27,924 bases of DNA, from positions 1 through 27,924 of IMG/VR virus record IMGVR_UViG_3300031951_000962; one strand, written 5' to 3'. The DNA comes from a virus. The position numbers and the translations under genes are program-made. The notes under the pieces are model-generated. The model ran no database searches, was not told the DNA's origin, and saw nothing but the letters and a program-made list of their open reading frames with translations. Below are positions 1 to 6,037 of this stretch, in pieces (positions within the stretch are counted from its first letter, which is position 1; each line of letters opens with the position of its first letter).

Positions 1-21
1 GCGCGTGGGCTTGCTCAGAAG

Positions 22-348
22 GTGGTGCGCCGTTGCCCAGAATGTGGGGCGGAGCATGCGGGGAAGTGTTCATACCGGCGCAAAAACGGCCCGACTCAGA
101 AGGCGACGGCTGAACAGGCGAGGGCTTGGCTAGAGAAGCGGCGGCGTGATCGGCAACGAAGGCAGATACAGACTCTAATTAGGGAGTTATGTGATGGAAT
201 CGAAAGAGCGAGACGATCAATCAGACAGCAGAGTAGCTTCCGGGCGGTGGCGAAAGACCAAAGCCGAAGTGATTCTGGAGCAGATTTACGCAAAGCAGCG
301 CGAAATACGATTACTAGAAATCGAACTAGCGAGGACGGATCCAAATGA
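22..348 (+). CDS. Small protein with N-terminal zinc-ribbon-like motif (possibly 5' partial)
   Basis: The N terminus carries a CPECG motif (Cys5, Cys8), then His11 and a further Cys at 16, which looks like a small zinc ribbon; the rest is very basic (Arg/Lys-rich). The reading frame is open to the first base of the window, so the GTG at 22 may not be the true start; an AGAAGG sequence lies just before it. The TGA stop overlaps the ATG of the next small ORF as ATGA (345-348), which fits the coupling pattern of the rest of this operon. The last third is doubtful: from about 190 on, the +2 frame holds a better-looking ORF, and the composition here (Arg/Ser-rich) is what a shadow frame gives. No family recognised; DNA or RNA binding would be a guess. 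Confidence 0.5.
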   Translation: MVRRCPECGAEHAGKCSYRRKNGPTQKATAEQARAWLEKRRRDRQRRQIQTLIRELCDGIERARRSIRQQSSFRAVAKDQSRSDSGADLRKAARNTITRNRTSEDGSK

Positions 349-385
349 ACTGGTACCAAAGTTGGAAGGCGAGACTGCGCGTTAA
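194..385 (+). CDS. Small charged hypothetical protein, overlapping its neighbours
   Basis: The 63-residue product starts at ATG 194, with AGGGAG at 181-186, a well-placed ribosome binding site (an in-frame GTG at 191 is an alternative). The protein is charged. Residues about 22-50 (KTKAEVILEQIYAKQREIRL and on) should form one amphipathic helix or short coiled coil. Codons are rich in G at the first position, as expected of real coding sequence. It overlaps the zinc-ribbon ORF by about 155 bases in another frame and the following W-rich ORF by 41 bases, so at least one of the three is probably mis-bounded. No family recognised. Confidence 0.55.
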   Translation: MESKERDDQSDSRVASGRWRKTKAEVILEQIYAKQREIRLLEIELARTDPNELVPKLEGETAR

Positions 386-464
386 GTTTTGGAGCGACTG
401 GGATCATGTACCGCCGCCGAATTGGGGCTGTAGTCGCCGCAAGTTGGGGGGTTACTACTGGTGA
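345..464 (+). CDS. Tiny Trp-rich hypothetical protein (39 aa)
   Basis: This short ORF begins MNWYQSWKARLRVKFWSDWD and ends GGYYW. It has six tryptophans in 39 residues and is basic. Support comes mainly from architecture: its ATG overlaps the preceding TGA as ATGA, and its own TGA overlaps the GTG of the next gene as GTGA (461-464), continuing the chain of 4-base couplings. No domain is recognised. It competes with the 3' end of the 194-385 ORF for 41 bases. Confidence 0.5.
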   Translation: MNWYQSWKARLRVKFWSDWDHVPPPNWGCSRRKLGGYYW

Positions 465-634
465 AGCTGGAATACTCACACGACCGGCTGCGGGCTGAGA
501 TTCGCGGGCTTGAGGAGCAGATCAAGCAAATGGAGCGCGACCGTGATGAGCTGGGCGATAAGGTGCTGGTGGCGGAGATTGCGCTATCGGTGGTTGTGTT
601 TACGGTGGGCTTCTTTGTGGGGCGTATGACATGA
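461..634 (+). CDS. Small coiled-coil, tail-anchored membrane protein (57 aa)
   Basis: The product begins MKLEYSHDRLRAEIRGLEEQ. Residues about 6-35 are a heptad-like charged helix (coiled coil). Residues about 38-54 (VAEIALSVVVFTVGFFVG) form one hydrophobic segment long enough to cross a membrane, with RMT after it. This predicts an inner-membrane protein with its coiled coil on one side and a very short tail on the other. The start is GTG at 461, overlapping the previous stop; the stop (632-634) overlaps ATG 631. Such proteins can be holin/spanin-like or superinfection-exclusion factors, but no lysis neighbour is present, so the function stays open. Confidence 0.65.
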   Translation: MKLEYSHDRLRAEIRGLEEQIKQMERDRDELGDKVLVAEIALSVVVFTVGFFVGRMT

Positions 635-840
635 AGGTAGAAATATGCTCGCAGGGTTTGGACGCAATTATTCGCGGTGATCTTAAAAGCGTATTGGACT
701 CATTGAAGCGTGATTTGAAGGCCAGAAAGAGCGGCAAGGGTGTCGGGATCTTTGATACGGATAAGGCCAAAGACGTTGCTGAGATCCAGCGTCATGTTGA
801 TGCCTTAAAGATTGTTTTGAAGTATTACGGTGGACGATGA
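631..840 (+). CDS. Small conserved phage protein of unknown function (69 aa)
   Basis: It begins MKVEICSQGLDAIIRGDLKS and contains a central Gly-Lys turn (KSGKGVGIFDTDKAKD) between two predicted helices, ending KIVLKYYGG. The pattern resembles a short protein seen in many environmental tailed phages, but I know no function for it. The start is ATG 631 in ATGA overlap with the membrane protein gene, and the stop overlaps the next start as ATGA at 837-840. It is translated as part of the coupled small-ORF operon. Confidence 0.85.
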   Translation: MKVEICSQGLDAIIRGDLKSVLDSLKRDLKARKSGKGVGIFDTDKAKDVAEIQRHVDALKIVLKYYGGR

Positions 841-1034
841 GATGCCCGAAGGTAACGCTGTCATTTGATCAGTACAAGATCCTGCTTGATCGTAAGCGTC
901 GGGCGAACGGTAGGAACGTCAAATACAAAGACTTGATCCAACAGTGGGGTATTCCGCACTACCATTTATCGACGGCGGTGTACCGTGGGATCAAGCAGTA
1001 CGATTACAGGCTGTGGAAGGAGCAGATGCAATGA
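837..1034 (+). CDS. Small basic hypothetical protein, possibly helix-turn-helix (65 aa)
   Basis: The basic protein has the segment VKYKDLIQQWGIPHYHLSTA at about residues 28-47, which could be a helix-turn-helix (first helix KDLIQQW, turn GIP, second helix HYHLSTAVYRGI). DNA binding is therefore possible but not shown. No cysteines or membrane segment matter here. The start is in ATGA overlap with the upstream gene and the stop in ATGA overlap with the gene at 1031. Confidence 0.8.
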   Translation: MRCPKVTLSFDQYKILLDRKRRANGRNVKYKDLIQQWGIPHYHLSTAVYRGIKQYDYRLWKEQMQ

Positions 1035-1204
1035 AACTCTATGACGTACCGCGAGACTCGCGCATTCAATTGTCTGACGGCACTCAACTGAACTTTAAAC
1101 GCATTGACGGCATGTATTCACTATGCCTCACGGACGACAACGAGCCGGTGCATGTGGCCGCGTGGACTGAAGTGGCGGTGATGAAGAAGGAGCAACCGCG
1201 ATGA
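1031..1204 (+). CDS. Small conserved phage protein (57 aa)
   Basis: It begins MKLYDVPRDSRIQLSDGTQL and continues through an IDGMYSLC segment to HVAAWTEV, a compact beta-rich pattern that I associate with a widespread but uncharacterised small phage protein. An in-frame start further upstream at 944 exists, but it lies inside the previous gene. ATG 1031 makes the 4-base ATGA overlap seen at every junction here, so it is chosen. The stop overlaps ATG 1201. Confidence 0.8.
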   Translation: MKLYDVPRDSRIQLSDGTQLNFKRIDGMYSLCLTDDNEPVHVAAWTEVAVMKKEQPR

Positions 1205-1539
1205 CCCGCGACGACATTATTAACATGGCGCGTGAGGCAGGGTGGACAGAGTATTCACTTTTACACGCGGTGGAGGTGCAGCGGTTAGAAACTTTCGCCG
1301 CCCTCGTTGCCGAGCGAGAAAGAGAGGCGTGTGCGAAGGTGTGTGAGGACTTGGGGCGTGGCCACGGATTTGCGTTTGCTGAGTTTGACTGTGCCGCCGC
1401 GATTCGGGCGAGGGGTGAAGAACAACCGTATGCCACGCAAGCCGCAATGATTGAATCGCAAACGCATGGGCGAATGCAGATAGACCCTGCAACAGGCAAC
1501 GTATCAATAGGCGCGATTCGGGCGAGGGGTGAGACATGA
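1201..1539 (+). CDS. Hypothetical phage protein with duplicated AIRARGE element (112 aa)
   Basis: The N terminus (MTRDDIINMAREAGWTEYSL) is followed by a helix with EREREACAKVCEDLG and then AAAIRARGE. This arrangement is common in small proteins of phages and prophages of proteobacteria and has no known function. The C-terminal 38 residues look like an added segment: it ends with a second GAIRARGE, and a 21-base DNA repeat lies under both copies (1398-1418 and 1512-1532, 114 bases apart, in frame). Family members commonly end near the first copy, as far as I recall. ATGA overlaps occur at both ends. Confidence 0.8.
   Translation: MTRDDIINMAREAGWTEYSLLHAVEVQRLETFAALVAEREREACAKVCEDLGRGHGFAFAEFDCAAAIRARGEEQPYATQAAMIESQTHGRMQIDPATGNVSIGAIRARGET
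1398..1532 (+). repeat. In-frame 21-base direct repeat pair
   Basis: Bases 1398-1418 and 1512-1532 are identical over 21 bases (core gattcgggcgaggggtga) and 114 bases, or 38 codons, apart. Both encode IRARGE in the same gene. Only the repeat units at the two ends are duplicated; the sequence between them is not a copy. The pair may mark an insertion by recombination at the end of the gene. Confidence 0.85.
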
Positions 1540-1709
1540 AACCTGACACTTACAAGTTGATTCAGATGTGCGTTGAGTCTGGTGTTGAAAAAGGGTTACA
1601 ACGAGCGAAAAAACATAACGATGCGCCGACAGAGGAGCAGATTCATTACGCAATCACTAAGGAAGTGATGCTGGAAATCCGCGAATGGTTTGAGTTTGAA
1701 GAGCCATGA
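1536..1709 (+). CDS. Small acidic hypothetical protein (57 aa)
   Basis: It begins MKPDTYKLIQMCVESGVEKG and ends MLEIREWFEFEEP. It is predicted to be largely helical: an N-terminal helix, a loop with KHNDAPTEEQ, and a second helix. No motif is recognised. ATG 1536 overlaps the preceding TGA, and its TGA (1707-1709) overlaps ATG 1706, which makes the call much more likely than its size alone would. Confidence 0.75.
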   Translation: MKPDTYKLIQMCVESGVEKGLQRAKKHNDAPTEEQIHYAITKEVMLEIREWFEFEEP

Positions 1710-1894
1710 AAAACATATGGGGCGACGACGTTTTTTTGGCGCTGGCTAAGATCCGCGAGCAGGGCTTGTGGGCTGAAGCTGATTTAGTGTCTAAAGAAAT
1801 GCTCGCTCTACAGGCTGAGGTCGTTTACTTACGGCGACGTATTGAAGCGTCTATTCAAGACCGGGACACATTTAAAGCAGAGTTTGATATATGA
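1706..1894 (+). CDS. Small helical hypothetical protein (62 aa)
   Basis: It begins MKNIWGDDVFLALAKIREQG, and from about residue 25 it is a continuous charged helix (KEMLALQAEVVYLRRRIEAS) with leucines or valines at heptad-like spacing, so probably a dimeric coiled coil. No family is recognised. ATGA overlaps the genes on both sides (1706-1709 and 1891-1894). Confidence 0.75.
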   Translation: MKNIWGDDVFLALAKIREQGLWAEADLVSKEMLALQAEVVYLRRRIEASIQDRDTFKAEFDI

Positions 1895-2664
1895 AAATAA
1901 TTAACCCGGCTTGTTTGCTGATTAACAAGGACTACGCAGAGTCTTTTGATCGCGAGGGCATGGAGTTGTTCCACAAGACGATGGTGTCTTTGGCGAGCCA
2001 GTTGAAGATCGGAAATCCGAACACTACGGCAACGATGCACGATGATTTGGTGGTGTGGTTTCGCAATCTTTTCTTTCTTGAAGATAAGAAATTTGCCGAG
2101 GCTTTGCGTCCTTACATGGGCGATCACACTCTGCACGCACGGACATGGCGTATCTACAATTTGTGCTGGGCACTTTCTCAGGCCGCGCATGTTGCCGGTG
2201 ATGTGGTAGACATTGGGTGTTACGAGGCCCGCAGCACACACGTTTTTTGTACATACAATAAAGACTTGCTCAAGTATAAGGCTTTGTATTTGTTTGACTA
2301 CTTTGACGCCCCGGCTGGTGATCATAAAAAGGCGCTACACGGCCCAAAGTTGGAAGAGTTGGTAGCGAAACGCATGTCGGACTTTGAGCCTTTTGTGTGC
2401 CCCGGCAGCGTGACGGATACGATTCCGAAGCATTTACCGGATGAGATTTGCTTTGCCCATATTGACTTGAACAGTGCCGAGGCTGAAGCGCATGTGATGC
2501 CGGAAGTGTACGAGCGCATGTCGAGGGGCGGGATCATTGTGTTTGATGACTACGGGTTTGCGCGGTATCGGAATTCGGCGCTGGCGCATCAGAAGTTTTT
2601 GTCTAAGAAGTTAGAACGTATTTTGGAATTGCCCACTGGGCAGGGGATGATGGTGAAGTTATGA
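1891..2664 (+). CDS. TylF/MycF-like SAM-dependent methyltransferase
   Basis: This is probably a class I SAM-dependent methyltransferase of the macrocin O-methyltransferase (TylF) type, which O-methylates sugar hydroxyls. The SAM-binding glycine-rich motif I is GDVVDIGCYEARS at about residues 103-115 (the acidic end of beta 2 is less clear). The segment CFAHIDLNSAEAEAHVMPE (187-205) followed by RGGIIVFDDYG (212-222) matches the family's metal-binding aspartates (here D192, D219, D220). Length 257 residues is normal. It is the first gene of the glycan cassette and sits two small genes before two glycosyltransferases, so a sugar-capping role is likely (inference). ATGA overlaps occur at both ends. 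Confidence 0.8.
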   Translation: MKIINPACLLINKDYAESFDREGMELFHKTMVSLASQLKIGNPNTTATMHDDLVVWFRNLFFLEDKKFAEALRPYMGDHTLHARTWRIYNLCWALSQAAHVAGDVVDIGCYEARSTHVFCTYNKDLLKYKALYLFDYFDAPAGDHKKALHGPKLEELVAKRMSDFEPFVCPGSVTDTIPKHLPDEICFAHIDLNSAEAEAHVMPEVYERMSRGGIIVFDDYGFARYRNSALAHQKFLSKKLERILELPTGQGMMVKL

Positions 2665-2966
2665 GTGAAGAGTTTGATTTCATTTCGCGACCAGAGAGCA
2701 AGAACGACGAGCACGTTTGGTGCAAGATCGATCAAGACGGCAAGCTGGAAGTGTTTGATTGGGAGTTTGTTGAGAAGACGGCTGTGGAGTACGACATGGC
2801 GGGTGCTGTGACCCAGCGCAGCAATGCTCAGATCATTTGCAAGTTGGCGATGTTGATTCGTCAGCAGGCACTTGAGCAAGCGGCAGCGGCACTGACTAAG
2901 TATCGGGACTTGCCTGCTACGGCTACGGTAATCATGTTGAAAGACCCTTTGGGAGAAGAGTTATGA
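2661..2966 (+). CDS. Hypothetical protein (101 aa)
   Basis: An acidic N-terminal half (MSEEFDFISRPESKNDEHVW) is followed by a helical region rich in Ala and Gln (LIRQQALEQAAAALTKYRDL). No domain, signal peptide or membrane segment is recognised. It lies between the methyltransferase and the first glycosyltransferase and is coupled to both neighbours by ATGA overlaps, so it should be made together with the cassette; whether it acts in it is unknown. Confidence 0.8.
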   Translation: MSEEFDFISRPESKNDEHVWCKIDQDGKLEVFDWEFVEKTAVEYDMAGAVTQRSNAQIICKLAMLIRQQALEQAAAALTKYRDLPATATVIMLKDPLGEEL

Positions 2967-3148
2967 GAGACGACGATCAGAGTTGGCCGATGCCCATAGC
3001 GGACTTAAGCGCAAGGGACTACTTTGCTGCGATGGCGCTACAAGCCATTTTGTCTGGCAACGAGGGTCGGCATGAGAACCGATGGGATTTAGCCAGAGAC
3101 GCTTATAACGTGGCCGATGCCATGCTTGAAGTAAGGGATGAACAATGA
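2963..3148 (+). CDS. Small conserved phage protein with RDYFAAMALQ motif (61 aa)
   Basis: The core LSARDYFAAMALQAILSGNE followed by DLARDAYNVADAMLEVRDE is a pattern I recognise from many phage and prophage small hypothetical proteins, all helical and with no function assigned. It is not a glycosylation gene by sequence; it appears to be a typical phage nano-ORF sitting inside the cassette. ATGA overlaps with neighbours at 2963 and 3145. Confidence 0.85.
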   Translation: MRDDDQSWPMPIADLSARDYFAAMALQAILSGNEGRHENRWDLARDAYNVADAMLEVRDEQ

Positions 3149-3816
3149 GCCGTTTTGTTTTCTTTCACGTTGGATCTGACATCAGTTTCCCGACGAAGAT
3201 GGTGCAGTCGCTGAAGGCTGTGATGCCTGACGCTGAGGTCATTATGTGCACGGACGATGCGACTCCGCAGGTGCCGGGAGTAGATGACTACAAGTACTCG
3301 CAGGGCAACTACGAGCAGATGATGTACTGGCGAACGAGGGCGTTTGCTGAGGCGAGGCTGACCAAACCGGCTGCGTACATTGACACCGACATGTTGTTTG
3401 CGTTGCCGCTAGACCCGGCTGCGATTCTGGCGGAGCGCGAGATTGTGTTCTGTCGGCGGTCGTTTGACCGGGACGCGGGTTTTAACGGACAGCAGCGGGG
3501 TGGGGTATTCAAGAAGTATCACGGCATTCCGCTTGGGACTTTGTACCCGTACTTGGGGTGTTTCACGATCACGAAGTCGTGGCGCGAGTGGCAAAACCTG
3601 ACGTTGCTGATGGGCTTTATGGATAAGCCGTTGCAGTCGTGGTATGGCGATCAGGAGGCCCTAAAGGTGTACTCGCACATGCTGTACCCGGAGCTGGTGG
3701 GCGAAGTTGAAGAGATGGATTATGCGTGCTTGCCCGACAAGGCACCCGAGGGTCATGTACCCCGGATTCTGCACTATAAGGGTGCAGCGCGTAAGGAGGC
3801 ATTTTTAAATGCTTAA
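3145..3816 (+). CDS. GT-A type glycosyltransferase 1
   Basis: A 223-residue protein with the layout of a small GT-A (GT8-like) glycosyltransferase. It has an N-terminal beta strand FVFFHVGSD, a nucleotide-site region with MCTDDATPQ, and a DxD metal/nucleotide-sugar motif in AAYIDTDMLFALPLD (D80, D82). It also has a C-terminal acceptor-side WYGDQEAL, then ILHYKG with H210, the usual second metal ligand position. It should transfer a sugar from an NDP-sugar to an unknown acceptor in the cytoplasm. It overlaps the second glycosyltransferase by 8 bases. The start in ATGA overlap is well supported. Donor and acceptor cannot be read from sequence. Confidence 0.8.
   Translation: MSRFVFFHVGSDISFPTKMVQSLKAVMPDAEVIMCTDDATPQVPGVDDYKYSQGNYEQMMYWRTRAFAEARLTKPAAYIDTDMLFALPLDPAAILAEREIVFCRRSFDRDAGFNGQQRGGVFKKYHGIPLGTLYPYLGCFTITKSWREWQNLTLLMGFMDKPLQSWYGDQEALKVYSHMLYPELVGEVEEMDYACLPDKAPEGHVPRILHYKGAARKEAFLNA
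3793..3799 (+). promoter_or_regulatory. Strong Shine-Dalgarno site for the second glycosyltransferase
   Basis: AAGGAGG at 3793-3799 ends nine bases before ATG 3809. It is the clearest ribosome binding site in the left operon and lies where the 4-base overlap pattern is replaced by an 8-base overlap. It fixes the start at 3809 and suggests independent, strong initiation of this gene. Confidence 0.8.
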
Positions 3817-4480
3817 GGTATTTATTGGCTGGGATCGGCGTGAGGACGGGGCTTATCAAGTAGCCAAGCATTCGATGGAGTTGTATTCGTCAATCCCGCT
3901 CGACATCGTTCCGATAAAGCAGCACGAGTTGCGCGAACAGGGCAGCTACTGGCGTCCGGTTGATTCGTTGGCGAGCACGGAGTTCAGCCTCACGCGGTTT
4001 TTGACTCCATATCTCGCGGGGTATTCCGGCTGGGCCTTGTTTTGCGACTGCGATTTTCTTTTCCGGGGGGACATCGCGACTTTGCTTGACTACGCCGACG
4101 GGGCAAAAGCGTGCTTCGTTGTACCGCACGACTACCGGCCTACCGAAGCGATCAAAATGGATAACAAGGCGCAACATCAATATCCCCGAAAGAACTGGTC
4201 AAGCTTTATGTTCATCAACTGTGAGCATGAACAAGTTAAGCGATTAACGCCAGAGATTGTGAACACTGCCACACCCGCGTATCTTCATAGGTTTGAGTGG
4301 CTAACGGACGATGTGATCGGGCACTTGCCGATTGCGTACAACTATTTGGAGGGGTGGTACAGCCGCAATGACTGCCCGAACCCGATAGCGGTGCACATGA
4401 CTCGCGGGACTCCATTGTTCAAGGACTGGACGCATGTGGAGTACGGCAAGGAATGGATGGCCATGGCGGCGATGGTATGA
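3809..4480 (+). CDS. GT-A type glycosyltransferase 2
   Basis: Also exactly 223 residues. It begins MLKVFIGWDRREDGAYQVAK, where the FIGWD region is the first Rossmann strand. The DxD is in GWALFCDCDFLFRGD (D80, D82), the same residue positions as in the preceding enzyme. KNWSSFMFINCEH (about 128-140) and AVHMTRGTP with H196 complete a GT8-like fold. It probably adds a second sugar in the same pathway. ATG 3809 follows AAGGAGG. The stop overlaps the start of the TPR-glycosyltransferase gene as ATGA at 4477-4480. The equal length and motif position suggest an old tandem duplication with strong divergence. Confidence 0.8.
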   Translation: MLKVFIGWDRREDGAYQVAKHSMELYSSIPLDIVPIKQHELREQGSYWRPVDSLASTEFSLTRFLTPYLAGYSGWALFCDCDFLFRGDIATLLDYADGAKACFVVPHDYRPTEAIKMDNKAQHQYPRKNWSSFMFINCEHEQVKRLTPEIVNTATPAYLHRFEWLTDDVIGHLPIAYNYLEGWYSRNDCPNPIAVHMTRGTPLFKDWTHVEYGKEWMAMAAMV

Positions 4481-5859
4481 GCAAGCACGCTAAAGCCATT
4501 AAGGCGATTGAGACGGCGTTTCAGGCGGGCAAGTATGCCGAAGCCTTGGATCTGACTAACCATGCCATTGCCTTGAATCCGAAGGATCCTGTTGCGTACC
4601 GGGCCAAGGGTCGGTTGCTTCAGATGCAGCGCAAGTTTGAGGAGGCCATCAAGTACTACGAGGCTGCGGAGCGGCGGGGTGCCAAGGACGCGGACGACTT
4701 TGTGAACCGTGGTATCTGCAAGGCTGAGTTGCAGCGGTACGACGATGGGATTGAGGACTTTACGAAAGCGTTGGAGAAGAATCCGAAGTACTTACATGCT
4801 GTGATTCAGCGTGGCGCGGCCCAGTGGGAGATGCGGCGTTGGGACAAGGCAGAGGAGAACTTCCGGCTTGCCAACGAGATTGCGCCCGACGATGCCAATG
4901 CGAACTGGATCTTGGGTTTGTTGGCTTTGCAGCGTAATGACTTCAAGACGGGCTGGCCGTTGTATAACCGCAGGTGGAAGAGCGAGCGGTTCAAGTCGCG
5001 TCCGTTGCAAACTGACAAGCCGGAGTGGGAGAAGGACACGGGGCTACGGTCTGTGCTGGTATGGGGCGAGCAGGGCATTGGCGATCAGATCATTTACGGG
5101 TCTTTGCTGCCAGCGGTTCGCGAGCGTACTGATCATGTCACGGCGATGGTTGACCCCCGGTTGATTTCTATTTTCAGCCGGTCGATGCCAGACATTGTTT
5201 TTCAGTCTCAGATGGACAAGATCCCGAAGGATCGACATGACTCGCACTTGCCATTTGCGTCGATTGGGGGTCATTTCATTCAAGAGGTGGAGGACATACC
5301 CCGTCACGTTAATTCGCCCTTTCTGAAGGCTGACCCTGACCGTGTAGCGCAATTGAGAGTAGAGTTGGGTATTCAGCCGGGGGACTTTGTGGTGGGGCTA
5401 TCGTGGTTAAGCACTGCGATGAAGATTGGCCCGCACAAGAGCATTCCACTGGTCGAGTTGTTACCAATTATCAACGGGCCTAACAGGAAGGTCGTCAATG
5501 TTCAGTACGGCTTCAAGAAGTCTGACACAGACCTCTTCAACGCAGAGCATGGCACCAACGTCCTTACCTCTTCGGTGGACTTATGGAAAGACTTTGAGGG
5601 TCTCGCCGCACTGCTCATGGTCTGCGATGTTGTCGTGGCGGTCAGCAGCACAACGGTGCATTTGGCCGGAGCGCTTGGGCAGCGGGTCTTGCTCATGGAT
5701 GCCAACAAGCTGTGGTACTGGGGAAACAAAATCGGTGACACGAGCGCGTGGTATCCAAGGACGAAGATTTTTCAGAGAGAGAACATGATTTCTCCTTGGA
5801 ATAAAGTGGTTGATTTAGTTAGAAGTGAAGTGGAGTTTATTCAAAATGAAAGAGGGTAA
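4477..5859 (+). CDS. TPR-repeat protein fused to GT-B glycosyltransferase domain
   Basis: The 460-residue product has about four to five TPR units at residues 5-172 (seen in AGKYAEALDLTNHAIALNP, RKFEEAIKYYEAAERRGAK, RYDDGIEDFTKALEKNP, RWDKAEENFRLANEIAPDD). Then comes a GT-B domain like GT9/GT41 proteins: VWGEQGIGDQIIYGSLLPA (about 195-213), VVGLSWLS (306-313) and the nucleotide-sugar site CDVVVAVSSTTVHLAGALG (383-401). The architecture resembles bacterial O-GlcNAc-transferase-like and heptosyltransferase-like proteins; TPRs usually bind a protein acceptor. An in-frame ATG at 4453 exists, but ATG 4477 makes the ATGA overlap and is preferred. This is the last large gene of the glycan cassette. 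Confidence 0.85.
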   Translation: MSKHAKAIKAIETAFQAGKYAEALDLTNHAIALNPKDPVAYRAKGRLLQMQRKFEEAIKYYEAAERRGAKDADDFVNRGICKAELQRYDDGIEDFTKALEKNPKYLHAVIQRGAAQWEMRRWDKAEENFRLANEIAPDDANANWILGLLALQRNDFKTGWPLYNRRWKSERFKSRPLQTDKPEWEKDTGLRSVLVWGEQGIGDQIIYGSLLPAVRERTDHVTAMVDPRLISIFSRSMPDIVFQSQMDKIPKDRHDSHLPFASIGGHFIQEVEDIPRHVNSPFLKADPDRVAQLRVELGIQPGDFVVGLSWLSTAMKIGPHKSIPLVELLPIINGPNRKVVNVQYGFKKSDTDLFNAEHGTNVLTSSVDLWKDFEGLAALLMVCDVVVAVSSTTVHLAGALGQRVLLMDANKLWYWGNKIGDTSAWYPRTKIFQRENMISPWNKVVDLVRSEVEFIQNERG

Positions 5860-6037
5860 AGATGCCGTCCGAGAATACCTTGCGACTATCGGAAGCCGAG
5901 GTGGCAGCGCTGCTAGAGGAGCTAAGAAGCGACGTCCCAAGGAGCACTATAAGCGAATGGCAAAGCTCAGCGCCGCCAAGCGACGAAAGAACAAGCGATC
6001 CCGTGAACCCGAGCCACTACAAGAAGGGCGGGATTGA
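5846..6037 (+). CDS. Small very basic protein with GSRGG motif (63 aa)
   Basis: From ATG 5846 the product starts MKEGKDAVREYLATIGSRGG, then SAARGAKKRRPKEHYKRMAK and a Lys/Arg-rich helix. The (S/K)xGG(S)xxxxA pattern plus Lys/Arg-rich tail is frequent in small phage and plasmid proteins thought to bind nucleic acid; function is unknown. It overlaps the TPR-glycosyltransferase stop by 14 bases and shares 176 bases with the long form of the DUF3310 ORF in another frame. An in-frame ATG at 5825 has no better support. No clear ribosome binding site is visible. Confidence 0.6.
   Translation: MKEGKDAVREYLATIGSRGGSAARGAKKRRPKEHYKRMAKLSAAKRRKNKRSREPEPLQEGRD

Noticed and set aside
4453-4476. Upstream ATG of the TPR-glycosyltransferase gene
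   Set aside because: The extra eight codons (MDGHGGDG) only read the end of the preceding gene; ATG 4477 fits the ATGA overlap.
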